Shown here in pieces: positions 23,024 to 31,034 of a stretch of 34,863 nt of DNA. Both the position numbers and the translations under genes were made by a program. Numbering within the stretch: position 1 is the first letter of the stretch; each line of letters begins with the position of its first letter. Under the pieces are notes generated by a model, which did not search any database, was not told the DNA's origin, and saw only the letters and a list, made by a program, of their open reading frames with translations. The stretch spans positions 1 to 34,863 of IMG/VR virus record IMGVR_UViG_3300025767_000071; one strand, written 5' to 3'. The stretch is from a virus.

Positions 23024-23866
23024 ATGCCAAAACTAATAAAAGATACAACAAGAAGCTATTTAGAAGCAGCTTCACTTCCGTCTCACGGGGATAGCTATAC
23101 GGTTATACCTCATAAAGATGTTATAGAAAACACTCTTAACATGTTGAATGCCAGTGGCTTTACTGTTACAAGAGAAATGTATAGAGCAAATATAAATGCA
23201 AACGTTGCTCAGGGAATTTATCATATCATACCAACACGTTCTCTTGATGATAAGATAAATCAAGAATCAGAATTAGGAATGATGTTTGCTTGGACGAACT
23301 CTTATGACAAAACAACTAGATTTCAGTGTGCCGTAGGTGCATATGTTGGAGTATGTTATAACGGTATGGTTTCTGGAGACATGATGAACTTTGCAAGAAA
23401 ACACACTGGTTCTGCAGATTATGAAGTTAGAATGCAAATTTCTAATCAAATTAAAAATGCTGAAAAGCATTATAGAAAAATGATTGATGATAAAGATTCA
23501 TTAAAGCAGGTAAATCTTTCATTTAAAGAACAATCTGAACTATTAGGTAGATTGTATGCGGATGAAGAATTGCTGGATGTAGGACAGCTTACAACTGTTA
23601 AATCAGAAATGAAAGATCCATCATATGAATATGATGCTGATGCAGAAAATGCTTGGACTTTTTATAATCATGTAACACATGCGCTTAAGAAGACTCATCC
23701 AAGACATTGGTTAAGTAGTACTCAAAAGTTTCATGACTTTATGGTAGCTGATTTATTAGGTCAAATGGGTATTCAAATACAAGATACTACTGATGCAGTA
23801 GAAGAAGAGTCTTTACAAGAAACTCCTCAATATAATTTGTTTGAACCAGCAACATTTGATTTATAA
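23024..23866 (+). CDS. DUF932-like protein (280 aa)
   Basis: Resembles the DUF932 family found in phages and mobile elements: an N-terminal SYTVIPHKDVIENTL block, then MMFAWTNSYDKTTRFQCAVGA and VCYNGMVSGD (about residues 86-120), where 'W-NSyd...NGMV' is the family hallmark. The C-terminal part is helical and ends in an acidic tail. Family function is unknown. I choose ATG 23024 because the frame from 22976 overlaps the promoter and would start with a hydrophobic leader. Having its own promoter sets it apart from the preceding block. Confidence 0.8.
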   Translation: MPKLIKDTTRSYLEAASLPSHGDSYTVIPHKDVIENTLNMLNASGFTVTREMYRANINANVAQGIYHIIPTRSLDDKINQESELGMMFAWTNSYDKTTRFQCAVGAYVGVCYNGMVSGDMMNFARKHTGSADYEVRMQISNQIKNAEKHYRKMIDDKDSLKQVNLSFKEQSELLGRLYADEELLDVGQLTTVKSEMKDPSYEYDADAENAWTFYNHVTHALKKTHPRHWLSSTQKFHDFMVADLLGQMGIQIQDTTDAVEEESLQETPQYNLFEPATFDL

Positions 23867-23871
23867 AGTTA

Positions 23872-23949
23872 ATGAAAGAGTATCTGTCAATATTATTAAT
23901 ACTCTTTATAATGAGTCTTTTTTATAAAGAAGATAATACAAGAAGGTAA
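23872..23949 (+). CDS. Possible small membrane peptide (25 aa), uncertain
   Basis: A 25-residue frame (MKEYLSILLILFIMSLFYK, then a short charged end) follows the DUF932 gene and would be a single hydrophobic segment with a charged tail. The first bases also form one arm of a 9-bp hairpin (23875-23883 with 23899-23907), so the sequence may be an RNA structure rather than a gene. Low confidence. Confidence 0.3.
   Translation: MKEYLSILLILFIMSLFYKEDNTRR
23875..23907. repeat. 9-bp inverted repeat upstream of terminator
   Basis: AAAGAGTAT (23875-23883) and its complement ATACTCTTT (23899-23907) enclose a 15-base loop, just after the DUF932-like gene and about 50 bases before a strong terminator. 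There is no T-run after it. Possibly an RNA processing or stability element. Confidence 0.5.
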
Positions 23950-23956
23950 GATTAAG

Positions 23957-24004
23957 AAGGGAACCAACCCCACTGGTTTTTTGCATTTCCGGTGGGCCCT
24001 TTTA
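23957..24004 (+). terminator. Terminator of the polymerase/DUF932 block
   Basis: CCCACTGG (23969-23976) pairs with CCGGTGGG (23989-23996) with one G-U pair and a 12-base loop; outer AAGGG (23957-23961) pairs with CCCTT (23997-24001), followed by TTTT. This forms a long hairpin with an internal bulge and U-tract. Confidence 0.8.
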
Positions 24005-24061
24005 CTTATTTAAATTTACAAATCCACCGTAATAAGTAGGGCAAATAAATAAGAAATCAAA

Positions 24062-24226
24062 ATGAAAATAGAAATTTACAGAATGGACCGTTGGCATATA
24101 ACGCCATCAATTGTATATTATAATGACATTGACTGGCATGGAGATAGAAGTATAGACTTTGTCTGGTTGAAATGGGGTATTAGTATTATATGTGAACTAT
24201 GTAAACAAAAAAAGGGAGACATTTAA
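24062..24226 (+). CDS. Small conserved phage protein (54 aa)
   Basis: MKIEIYRMDRWHITPSIVYY, then WHGDRSIDFVWLKWGISI and a short end with CELCK. The pattern 'RWH..PSIvYY...D..WLKWGIsi' is a small phage family I recall, without known function. It is the last + strand gene before the convergent late region. Its stop codon lies in the loop of the bidirectional terminator, showing how tightly the two regions meet. Confidence 0.75.
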   Translation: MKIEIYRMDRWHITPSIVYYNDIDWHGDRSIDFVWLKWGISIICELCKQKKGDI

Positions 24227-24236
24227 GCTCCCTTTT
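24210..24236. terminator. Bidirectional terminator between convergent regions
   Basis: AAAAGGGAG (24210-24218) and CTCCCTTTT (24228-24236) form a perfect 9-bp stem with a 9-base loop, with A-run before and T-run after, so it can end transcription from both strands. It separates the early + region from the late minus region, and the + gene stop lies in its loop. Confidence 0.88.
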
Positions 24237-24239
24237 ATT

Positions 24240-24527
24240 TTACCATTTCACTTTATGTGACCAATATCTTGCAGATAATTTATCAGGTTTTGAATCCTGT
24301 GCATTATGTCTAGCATAGTAAGATTTTTTACGCGCTTTATCTTTTGCAGTTTTTGGATTTTTACCAGCACCCTTTACACCTTGTTGACCAAAACGTATTG
24401 TTTTAACCGTGTCACCTTTCTTAGCAACAACAACGTGTGATTTTGTAGGATGAGAAGGGGTTCTCTTAGGTTTATTATAACCAGAAACTCCTGCTCTTTT
24501 TAATCTACTATCTTTATTTTTAGCCAT
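24240..24527 (-). CDS. Small basic phage protein (DUF6321-like), 95 aa
   Basis: Highly basic, with NKDSRLKRAGVSGYNKPKRT at the N-terminus, then HVVVAKKGD and IRFGQQGVKGAG and an end with ARYWSHKVKW. The string 'RAGVSGYNKPKRTP-HP-KSHVVVAK..IRFGQQGV-GAG' is strongly conserved across many phages in my memory, under the name DUF6321 (recalled, not searched). Its position as last gene of the virion block suggests a virion-associated, DNA-binding role, as yet unproved. Confidence 0.88.
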   Translation of the reverse strand: MAKNKDSRLKRAGVSGYNKPKRTPSHPTKSHVVVAKKGDTVKTIRFGQQGVKGAGKNPKTAKDKARKKSYYARHNAQDSKPDKLSARYWSHKVKW

Positions 24528-24556
24528 TATTATATTAAATTTAATCTTTTAATTTT

Positions 24557-25258
24557 TTAATAATCCCTAACAAATCTAACATAAGCATACTTATTAGAAT
24601 TTGCTTGATATGCAAATGATATTGTAGAGTCTTCTCCATTATATGAAAAACCAGGAGTACTTTCGTTCGTGCTGCTTATACTTCTCCAATAAAATTCACT
24701 ACTAGTTTTATAAAAAATCATAGTATCTCCATTACTACGAGCCCAACCACGTCCTTGACTATCAAATCCAGAGTTTCCAAAATCTAGTTTAGAAGTTATA
24801 TCCAAAGGTAAAAAATTAGGAGTACCTCCAGTTCCATTTGTTACATCTGTACTACCACTTAAATACTCTAATGCTTGTTCAAGTTTTGCCCAATCTTGTG
24901 AAGTTGGTAATCTAAAACCATCAGGTGGAGTTAAAGCCTCTGCACCTTGTTTATTGAAAAGTAAACCTCTTGAATTATTACTTGAATCAAACTCAAAATA
25001 AACACATGCAGCTTGATCATTATCTAAATAACTGATTGCTTCTGCTTCTGTAGTAGCAATAGGAATACCAGCTTCAGTTTCGCTAACATTTGGTTTTGTC
25101 CAAACTAAATTTCCTATTAAAACTTCATTTTCCCCAATAGGCTCAGGAATCGGAAATACTTGTGTATATCCATTATAAATTTTTTGCACATTTTCTGTAC
25201 CTAGCTTTATTTTACCAATTTCATCAAATGTTATATTATTAAATTTAAATTCTCCCAT
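24557..25258 (-). CDS. Fibre tip protein with FISUMP/C-type-lectin-like domain (233 aa)
   Basis: The N-terminus (MGEFKFNNITFDEIGKIKLG...VQKIYNGYTQVFP) looks like a short fibre-joining segment. Residues from about 50 onward resemble the FISUMP domain, a C-type-lectin-like fold: VWTKPN, GFRLPTSQDWAKLEQAL (about 119-135), FYWRSISS and a terminal YAYVRFVRDY. Such domains form the exposed receptor-binding ends of fibres and other surface proteins of Bacteroidota and their phages. It follows a longer fibre gene with one base between. Receptor unknown. Confidence 0.8.
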   Translation of the reverse strand: MGEFKFNNITFDEIGKIKLGTENVQKIYNGYTQVFPIPEPIGENEVLIGNLVWTKPNVSETEAGIPIATTEAEAISYLDNDQAACVYFEFDSSNNSRGLLFNKQGAEALTPPDGFRLPTSQDWAKLEQALEYLSGSTDVTNGTGGTPNFLPLDITSKLDFGNSGFDSQGRGWARSNGDTMIFYKTSSEFYWRSISSTNESTPGFSYNGEDSTISFAYQANSNKYAYVRFVRDY

Positions 25259-25259
25259 A

Positions 25260-26627
25260 TTATACTATTATATAAAGTGTTGAAGCAGATGGACTACTTA
25301 TAGCTGTATATTGAGCTTGAGATAATGTTACTATCTGAGTTACTTTAGCAGAAGGCGTAAAATCGTCTTCATTGTTTTTAACATAATTATCACTAACATC
25401 ATCTATTCCATCTAGTTTTGTTTTATCCGCTGCACTCATACTACCTGCTGCAGATGTAGTAGCTGCAGTAATAGATATTGCAGGAGTAGTTCCTCCACTA
25501 CTAACTATAGGAGCAGTTCCTGTTACGCCGTCAATAGAACCTGTTCCGTCTCCAGCTCCTATCAATGTTCTAATTTCCTCAGCTGTGATACCAGTAGCTA
25601 AGGTTGGTGTACCTGAGTCAGATAGTATAGCTGAAGCAGCTGGTTTGTTACTTAGACTATTATAGTCTCCATCAAAAGATGAAGGTGTATATCCTAGAAA
25701 GTCTATAATTTCTTGGCTTGATAAGCTTAAACTACCACCTAATGTTAAACTACCTGAATCAGTTACAGTGCCAGATAAACTAATACCATTAACTTCACCT
25801 GTACCGGATACTGAAGTTACTGTTCCAAAACCACTTAAGTCAATATTACCTGTAAAAGCATTTCCAACACCTGTAATTTCTAAATTAGATCCGTTAAGTG
25901 CAACGCCTGATATATAATCAATATCATTTGTATTTGTATCTAATAATGAAGATAAATCTAAAGTAAATGTTGTAGCATCATCACGTGTGAAAGTTGCTAT
26001 ACCTGTTTGAGCATCTAATGTACCACTTACAAGTCTTGCTAGATTTGTATCATCTAAGTATAAAGATAAGTCAATATCTGTATCAGCATTATTCTCATCA
26101 GTATATGTAAGGACATTTGCATTAATACTCAAACTGGTTACTGTTTCAGATACATTAACACCTGTATTATAATTTTTTAAACCTTCTACTGTAAGTAACG
26201 TTGTACTATCATTAATAGAATCTTCAATATCATTTACAATTGCATTTACTGAATATGATCCAGGATTACCAGTTAGTGTTATATTACCAGTAACTTTAAA
26301 ATTACCCGTAACTTTACCTTCAGTTGCTTGAGCATTTTGGCTAAATATAGAATCAACAATGGTTTGCACATTGCAATTATTAGAATCAACAGTAGACCAC
26401 ATTGGTAATGTGTATTCTTGACCTGTTCCACTTATTAAACCGCTAATAATTTCACATTTAAGATTATCAAATCTAATTGCATGTGGTTTCATTTTAGGTG
26501 AATACAATGGATTACCAACCGAGCTTGCTTTTTGTCTACCAAATTCAAACCAATCTTTAGTAAGATTTAATTCTTCTTTGTCTTCTTTTCTGTCTAAAAG
26601 ATTTAAGACCTCTTGTATAAAATTCAT
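25260..26627 (-). CDS. Tail fibre-like protein with shared N-terminal anchor (455 aa)
   Basis: Residues 1-118 (starting MNFIQEVLNLLDRKEDKEEL, including WFEFGR, FDNLKCEIISGL and VQTIVDSIFSQ) are homologous to the start of the 1297-residue fibre encoded just upstream. The rest is low-complexity, Ser/Thr/Gly- and Asp-rich, typical of a trimeric beta fibre shaft (LTGNPGSYSVNAIVNDIED, TLGGSLSLSS, a SMSAADKTKLDGI segment). The SAADKTKLDGI block is a known phage fibre/collar motif. It ends one base before the FISUMP-tip gene, with which it may form one fibre. Confidence 0.85.
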   Translation of the reverse strand: MNFIQEVLNLLDRKEDKEELNLTKDWFEFGRQKASSVGNPLYSPKMKPHAIRFDNLKCEIISGLISGTGQEYTLPMWSTVDSNNCNVQTIVDSIFSQNAQATEGKVTGNFKVTGNITLTGNPGSYSVNAIVNDIEDSINDSTTLLTVEGLKNYNTGVNVSETVTSLSINANVLTYTDENNADTDIDLSLYLDDTNLARLVSGTLDAQTGIATFTRDDATTFTLDLSSLLDTNTNDIDYISGVALNGSNLEITGVGNAFTGNIDLSGFGTVTSVSGTGEVNGISLSGTVTDSGSLTLGGSLSLSSQEIIDFLGYTPSSFDGDYNSLSNKPAASAILSDSGTPTLATGITAEEIRTLIGAGDGTGSIDGVTGTAPIVSSGGTTPAISITAATTSAAGSMSAADKTKLDGIDDVSDNYVKNNEDDFTPSAKVTQIVTLSQAQYTAISSPSASTLYIIV

Positions 26628-26685
26628 AGTTGTTTAATATTATTTTTTTATTTATTTAAATTTAATACTCATATTGGATTATTAA

Positions 26686-29600
26686 TTATATACCTACAAA
26701 TCCAAGAGCTAAGAGCCTTTCTCTATATATACCCATATAATACTGACCATTTTGTTGAACTTCAAGTGCAGTTCCTGTTTGATTTAGGGATGCAAAAAAT
26801 AAATCTTGCTGATTACCTACACCTGTGATTACTCCATGAATTGGGTCGTTTGTATACCCAGCAGCAACATATTTTATAGGTGAAGTGTTATTAGGTACTG
26901 GCATAAGATTGTTATTTGTCCAATCACCACCAAACGTAGGTGCTGGTCCATTTACTCCCACAACAAGACCTTGAACTAAATCAGCTATATTAGGAGTTGC
27001 ATTTCCAATAACCATATGGACAGCTCTATAAATTTGATTGTTACCTGCTGCAGTTTCTGCTGCTTGAATATAAGACTGTAAGGCTGCAATATCAGATGCA
27101 ACAAGTTGACTTGACGTAGTAGTATTTGGAGATTGATAATCTAGACTAGTCATATAATTAGTATTAGACTCATCACCCCATGCTGCAATTACGACAGTAT
27201 CTGCATTTTCAAATTGATCACCCGGATTTGTTGTTAAAGGTCCATTTCCACAATTTGCTAAAAACTTTATAGTATGCTCAGAAGTGCCACCACCTCTCCA
27301 GCCAAATTTAACTTTATTGTCATATTCATCTGAACCATTTGTTGCAGGATTATTTGGAATATTTGCAGCATCTTCTTGAGCTTCTGTTAAACCTATTGCA
27401 TAAAAATCTTGTAAAAAAGATCTAGCGGTTAACCTAGTATTATTTGCTCTACCACCATCATAATCAGCTTTTTTCTGAGCAGCCGTTCTTCTAAAGACAA
27501 GAGCTGAGTTAACCGGAAGTGTTACAGGGTTAGTAAGCGTAATAGAGGTATTAGATTTAGTAGATACAGGCTGTCCAGTAACAAAAGCTCCAGTACTTGT
27601 TTCATTTCCTGTCACTTGATCCATTACAAATAGTTCCATACCATCTACTATTAAGTATTGATTATTATAAGGTACATAATTAGAAGTAATATCTGACATA
27701 TCATTTACAAACTGACCTTCACCTGAAGGTCCGCCATCTTGACTTCCTGGGCTAATTATTACGGTAGTACTATTATTAGCTGGAACTGTGTTTATTGTTC
27801 TAACATAACCAATACTTGATGCTCTTGATAATATTGTTCCTGCTCCATCCATAGATCCAGATGCATCAAACCAATTTACAAAATATGTATTTATAGTTGG
27901 CAATATACCCGCTATAGTAAAGCTATCTGTTTCAGAAAGAACCGGATTTCCGTCATCGGATACAGTCATATTAACTGTCCATGCTCCACCGGTTGGTGGG
28001 TATTGACCAGATAATGTACCTCCACATCTATTGGAAGGAGTAGGTGTAAAAGTTAACCATTGATTAGCATCAGGTAATGTGTATACCGTATTAGTTGTTT
28101 CATCTGTTACTGTAACTGTATAAGTTAAATCAGAACAAGGGGTTTCAGCATCTATAGCTGTCCAATTATATTCCCATTGATCTCCTCCAGTTAAATTTGG
28201 ATAAGTATTAGCTGTTACTGGGTTTGTAGATGTCCAAAGAGGTTTATCATTTACAGCACTAATATTTATAGTTATAGTAGCAATATTACTATCACAGTAT
28301 CCATCATTTGCTTGAAAAGTAAACTGTTCAACACCATCATAATTAGCATCCGGTGTATATGTCCATACGCCAGTTGCATTATCAAATGTAAATGTACCAT
28401 TATTAGGTTGAGTTAGTGCAGTATATGTTAAACCATAACCCCCGTAACCATCGTCTATTGCTTGAGCTGTAGCAGTTAATGTACCACTATCTTCATCAAT
28501 AGTATAGCTATCACTAGTTGCTACAGGGCAGCTATTATTTCCATATATAACGCAGTAACACCAATTCATTTGTTTTCCTGTAGTAATATCATGATACATT
28601 TCACCAGTAAACTTAACTTTATCACCAAAACGTAAATGAGACGTTGGATAACCTAAATTTGGTCCAGCTGGAGTAGTTGGAGAATTCCAAGAAGCAAAAT
28701 TTATGACTTGTGTTGGGCTCCCCCAAGTAGGAAATTGAATGGCATAATCAGCTAAATTAGAACCTTGTTTAGTATTTTCTGCAATAACAACAACTCTATC
28801 TCCATCAACAAGCCAATCCATATCTTTAATATTTTTGACTGGTGTTGTTGTGTCATTAAGTTTTATATATGCATTAAAGTTACCATTAGTTGATGCCCAA
28901 CCATCAGGTAACATATCTAATGTATCAAAACCAACCTGTGGTTTTATTGATGAAGCATCTCTAAATTTAATTAAATTATCATTTGCTGTATCTCTTACAA
29001 GAACTTGAACAAGTGTATCATCTTGAGCAAGTGTATCTAATTTTGTTGTTCCGTTGACCTCAACATTACCTTCAAGAAAAGTATTAGTTTCTACATGTAA
29101 ATCACCCTCTACTATAGCTTCACCTTCAATTGTAACTTTAGTAGCTGGAGTAGTTGAGTCTCCATCTTGTATTAAGATAGAATCACCTAGTTCATCATCA
29201 CTTGGTGTCCATAAAGGTAAACGGTATATAGTTCCTTTACCTGTTACAATATCCAATGAGTCTAGAGTTTGCCACTCTGGTACAGTTCCATTAGATACTA
29301 ATATAGAATTAGCTGCAGATATGGGTAATTCAATTTTTAAGTTGTTTGAATCACCATACCATAGAGCACCATGTGTAAGTGTTTCTACAATATCATCATT
29401 ACCCCATAGTACAGTGCCATCAGCTTGTCCAATAAGAACTTGGTTTTCTTGACCTGTATTACCTGCTGCATCTACAATAGCTCCATTAACATAAATACTA
29501 TCACTAGGAGTTTTTCCTAATTCAATATCACCATGTAAATGTGAGCTTGGTCCATTTACTAATAGTACTGAACCATCAAATGTAAAGTTTGCATCATCTT

Positions 29601-30579
29601 CTAACTCTCCATCTACACCAACAATAACTACTCTATTATCTGTTAAATCTTCTACGTTTACTGATGCAAGAGTTGATTGTCCGTCTACATCAAGAGTTCC
29701 TAATATTTGTGTGTTACCATCACTTACCTGAACTGTAAAGTTACCAGCTCCTATATTAAGTTCTACACCGTCAAACGTGAAGTTGGCATCATCTTCTAGT
29801 TGTCCTCCTGAGCCTACAATTACAACTCTGTCTTCTGTTAGATCTGTTACTGTTAAACTGCTTGTTGTTAACTCCTCACCATCAAAAGTTAAATTAGGAC
29901 TATCTTCTAATTCTCCATCAGGTCCAGCAATAACAAGTCTATCTTCAGTAAGATCTTCTACATTCGCACTAGCAAAGGTAGCTTGATCATCAACATTTAA
30001 AGTACCAATAATTTGAGTATTACCTGTAGTCACATCAACAGTAAAATTACCTTGACCAATGTTAAATGTAGTTCCATCAAAAGTAAAATTAGCGTCATCT
30101 TCCAACTCTCCGTCTAATCCTACAATAACTATACGGTCTTCAGTTAAATCTTTTATGTTAGCTGATCCTGCTGTAAGTTGTGAATTTATATTAGCATTTT
30201 GATCTACTTGTAAGTTTTGTTCTAATACAGTATTACCTGTAACTCTAAAGTCACCACTAACAAGACCTTCTGTAGCTATATCATCTTGACTAAAGATAGA
30301 GTCAACTATGGTTTGAACTTTACAATTGTTTATATCAATTGTAGACCACACAGGTAAAGTATGTTCTGTCCCAGTTCCACCAACCAAGCCAGAAATAATT
30401 TCACATTTTAAATCATCAAACCTAATTGTATAATGATCCATCTTAGGTGCATATGATGATTTACCTAAATAACTACTTTTTGTTCTTCCAAACTCAAACC
30501 AGTCTCTTTTTAGTTGTAATTTTTTTTTGTCTTGCTTTCGTTGTAACAAGTTTAAAACCTCTTGTATAAAAATACTCAT
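26686..30579 (-). CDS. Giant tail fibre/adhesin with repeats, cadherin-like and VWA domains (1297 aa)
   Basis: Residues 1-118 form the same anchor as in the 455-residue fibre. Residues about 140-335 hold four repeats of the type DLTEDR-VIVG-DGELEDDANFTFDG. Around 690-790 is a cadherin-like/Big domain (DEDSGTLTATAQAID, GVWTYTPDANYDGVEQFTF). About 895-1240 is VWA-like, with MIDAS-type DASGSMDG near 904-911 and a later VVIAAWGDES. The order suggests virion anchor, shaft, and an outer Ig/VWA adhesin head that could bind a host surface protein with a metal ion. It is the largest gene in the window. Receptor binding is inference. Confidence 0.88.
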   Translation of the reverse strand: MSIFIQEVLNLLQRKQDKKKLQLKRDWFEFGRTKSSYLGKSSYAPKMDHYTIRFDDLKCEIISGLVGGTGTEHTLPVWSTIDINNCKVQTIVDSIFSQDDIATEGLVSGDFRVTGNTVLEQNLQVDQNANINSQLTAGSANIKDLTEDRIVIVGLDGELEDDANFTFDGTTFNIGQGNFTVDVTTGNTQIIGTLNVDDQATFASANVEDLTEDRLVIAGPDGELEDSPNLTFDGEELTTSSLTVTDLTEDRVVIVGSGGQLEDDANFTFDGVELNIGAGNFTVQVSDGNTQILGTLDVDGQSTLASVNVEDLTDNRVVIVGVDGELEDDANFTFDGSVLLVNGPSSHLHGDIELGKTPSDSIYVNGAIVDAAGNTGQENQVLIGQADGTVLWGNDDIVETLTHGALWYGDSNNLKIELPISAANSILVSNGTVPEWQTLDSLDIVTGKGTIYRLPLWTPSDDELGDSILIQDGDSTTPATKVTIEGEAIVEGDLHVETNTFLEGNVEVNGTTKLDTLAQDDTLVQVLVRDTANDNLIKFRDASSIKPQVGFDTLDMLPDGWASTNGNFNAYIKLNDTTTPVKNIKDMDWLVDGDRVVVIAENTKQGSNLADYAIQFPTWGSPTQVINFASWNSPTTPAGPNLGYPTSHLRFGDKVKFTGEMYHDITTGKQMNWCYCVIYGNNSCPVATSDSYTIDEDSGTLTATAQAIDDGYGGYGLTYTALTQPNNGTFTFDNATGVWTYTPDANYDGVEQFTFQANDGYCDSNIATITINISAVNDKPLWTSTNPVTANTYPNLTGGDQWEYNWTAIDAETPCSDLTYTVTVTDETTNTVYTLPDANQWLTFTPTPSNRCGGTLSGQYPPTGGAWTVNMTVSDDGNPVLSETDSFTIAGILPTINTYFVNWFDASGSMDGAGTILSRASSIGYVRTINTVPANNSTTVIISPGSQDGGPSGEGQFVNDMSDITSNYVPYNNQYLIVDGMELFVMDQVTGNETSTGAFVTGQPVSTKSNTSITLTNPVTLPVNSALVFRRTAAQKKADYDGGRANNTRLTARSFLQDFYAIGLTEAQEDAANIPNNPATNGSDEYDNKVKFGWRGGGTSEHTIKFLANCGNGPLTTNPGDQFENADTVVIAAWGDESNTNYMTSLDYQSPNTTTSSQLVASDIAALQSYIQAAETAAGNNQIYRAVHMVIGNATPNIADLVQGLVVGVNGPAPTFGGDWTNNNLMPVPNNTSPIKYVAAGYTNDPIHGVITGVGNQQDLFFASLNQTGTALEVQQNGQYYMGIYRERLLALGFVGI
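29570..30160 (-). repeat. Four imperfect repeats in the giant fibre gene
   Basis: The protein repeats ~25 residues of the form DLTED(N)RxVIxGxxGxLEDxxNxTFDG four times, starting near + positions 30149, 29960, 29848 and 29657 (read on the minus strand). They are separated by Asn/Gln/Thr-rich links; units 1 and 3 share a longer continuation (GNFTV...GNTQI-GTL). The DNA copies are diverged, so they are not recent duplications. Confidence 0.75.
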
Positions 30580-30597
30580 GATTATATATTTTATTAT

Positions 30598-30840
30598 TTA
30601 TCTTTTTTTCCCTTTATGTAATCCATGCTTGGCATGTTGTTTACCTTTTTTAGTAGCAGCTCTTTTCTTTTTATTTGCTGCTGCTAACTTTTTTCTACCT
30701 GCTGCAGTACTTTTAAGTTTAGAAATAGTTTTAGCTGGAGCATATACTTCTCCAGTGTCTTTACTTTTTTTACCAGATGGTGTTCTCCATTTCTGTTTAG
30801 TCCATCTATCTAAACTTTTTTGTGATGCTGCTTTTGCCAT
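30598..30840 (-). CDS. Small basic phage protein (DUF5872-like), 80 aa
   Basis: Begins MAKAASQKSLDRWTKQKWRT, with PSGKKSKDTGEVYAPAKTI in the middle and a lysine-rich end (KKKRAATKKGKQHAKHG). The 'KSL.RWTKQKWRT.SGK' start matches a phage family I recall as DUF5872. Strongly positive, so nucleic-acid or DNA-packaging contact in the virion is plausible. Its start codon overlaps the stop of the next minus gene by one base. Confidence 0.85.
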   Translation of the reverse strand: MAKAASQKSLDRWTKQKWRTPSGKKSKDTGEVYAPAKTISKLKSTAAGRKKLAAANKKKRAATKKGKQHAKHGLHKGKKR

Positions 30841-31031
30841 TATTTTTTGGTTTTATATCCTCCACCTTTAGCTTTATACTGTTTAGCAAGCATTTGTGCT
30901 TTACGTGCAGACCACTGACCAGGGTTACCACCTTTACTTCCAGCTTTAATCTTATTAAATAAGTTTTTACGCATGGTTGGTTTTGTATAGTTACCTGCTT
31001 TGTTTACTGTACTTTTCTTTTTAGTTGCCAT
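30840..31031 (-). CDS. Small basic phage protein (63 aa)
   Basis: MATKKKSTVNKAGNYTKPTM, then RKNLFNKIKAGSKGGNPGQW and ARKAQMLAKQYKAKGGGY. The blocks 'NKAGNYTKPTMRK.LFN.IKAG.KGG..GQWSARKAQ' are highly conserved in marine and other phages from recall; function unknown. Basic, short and next to another basic protein, so probably virion-associated. Confidence 0.88.
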   Translation of the reverse strand: MATKKKSTVNKAGNYTKPTMRKNLFNKIKAGSKGGNPGQWSARKAQMLAKQYKAKGGGYKTKK

Positions 31032-31034
31032 AAT

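Noticed and set aside
29054-29452. 132-residue + strand frame inside the giant fibre gene
   Set aside because: It is a shadow of the 1297-residue minus-strand fibre; its Ser/Pro/Val-rich product mirrors the fibre's Asp/Gly/Thr codons, and no start signal is present.
24557-30579. Diversity-generating retroelement
   Set aside because: Fibre domains of a suitable fold occur, but no reverse transcriptase or matching template repeat is visible in the window.
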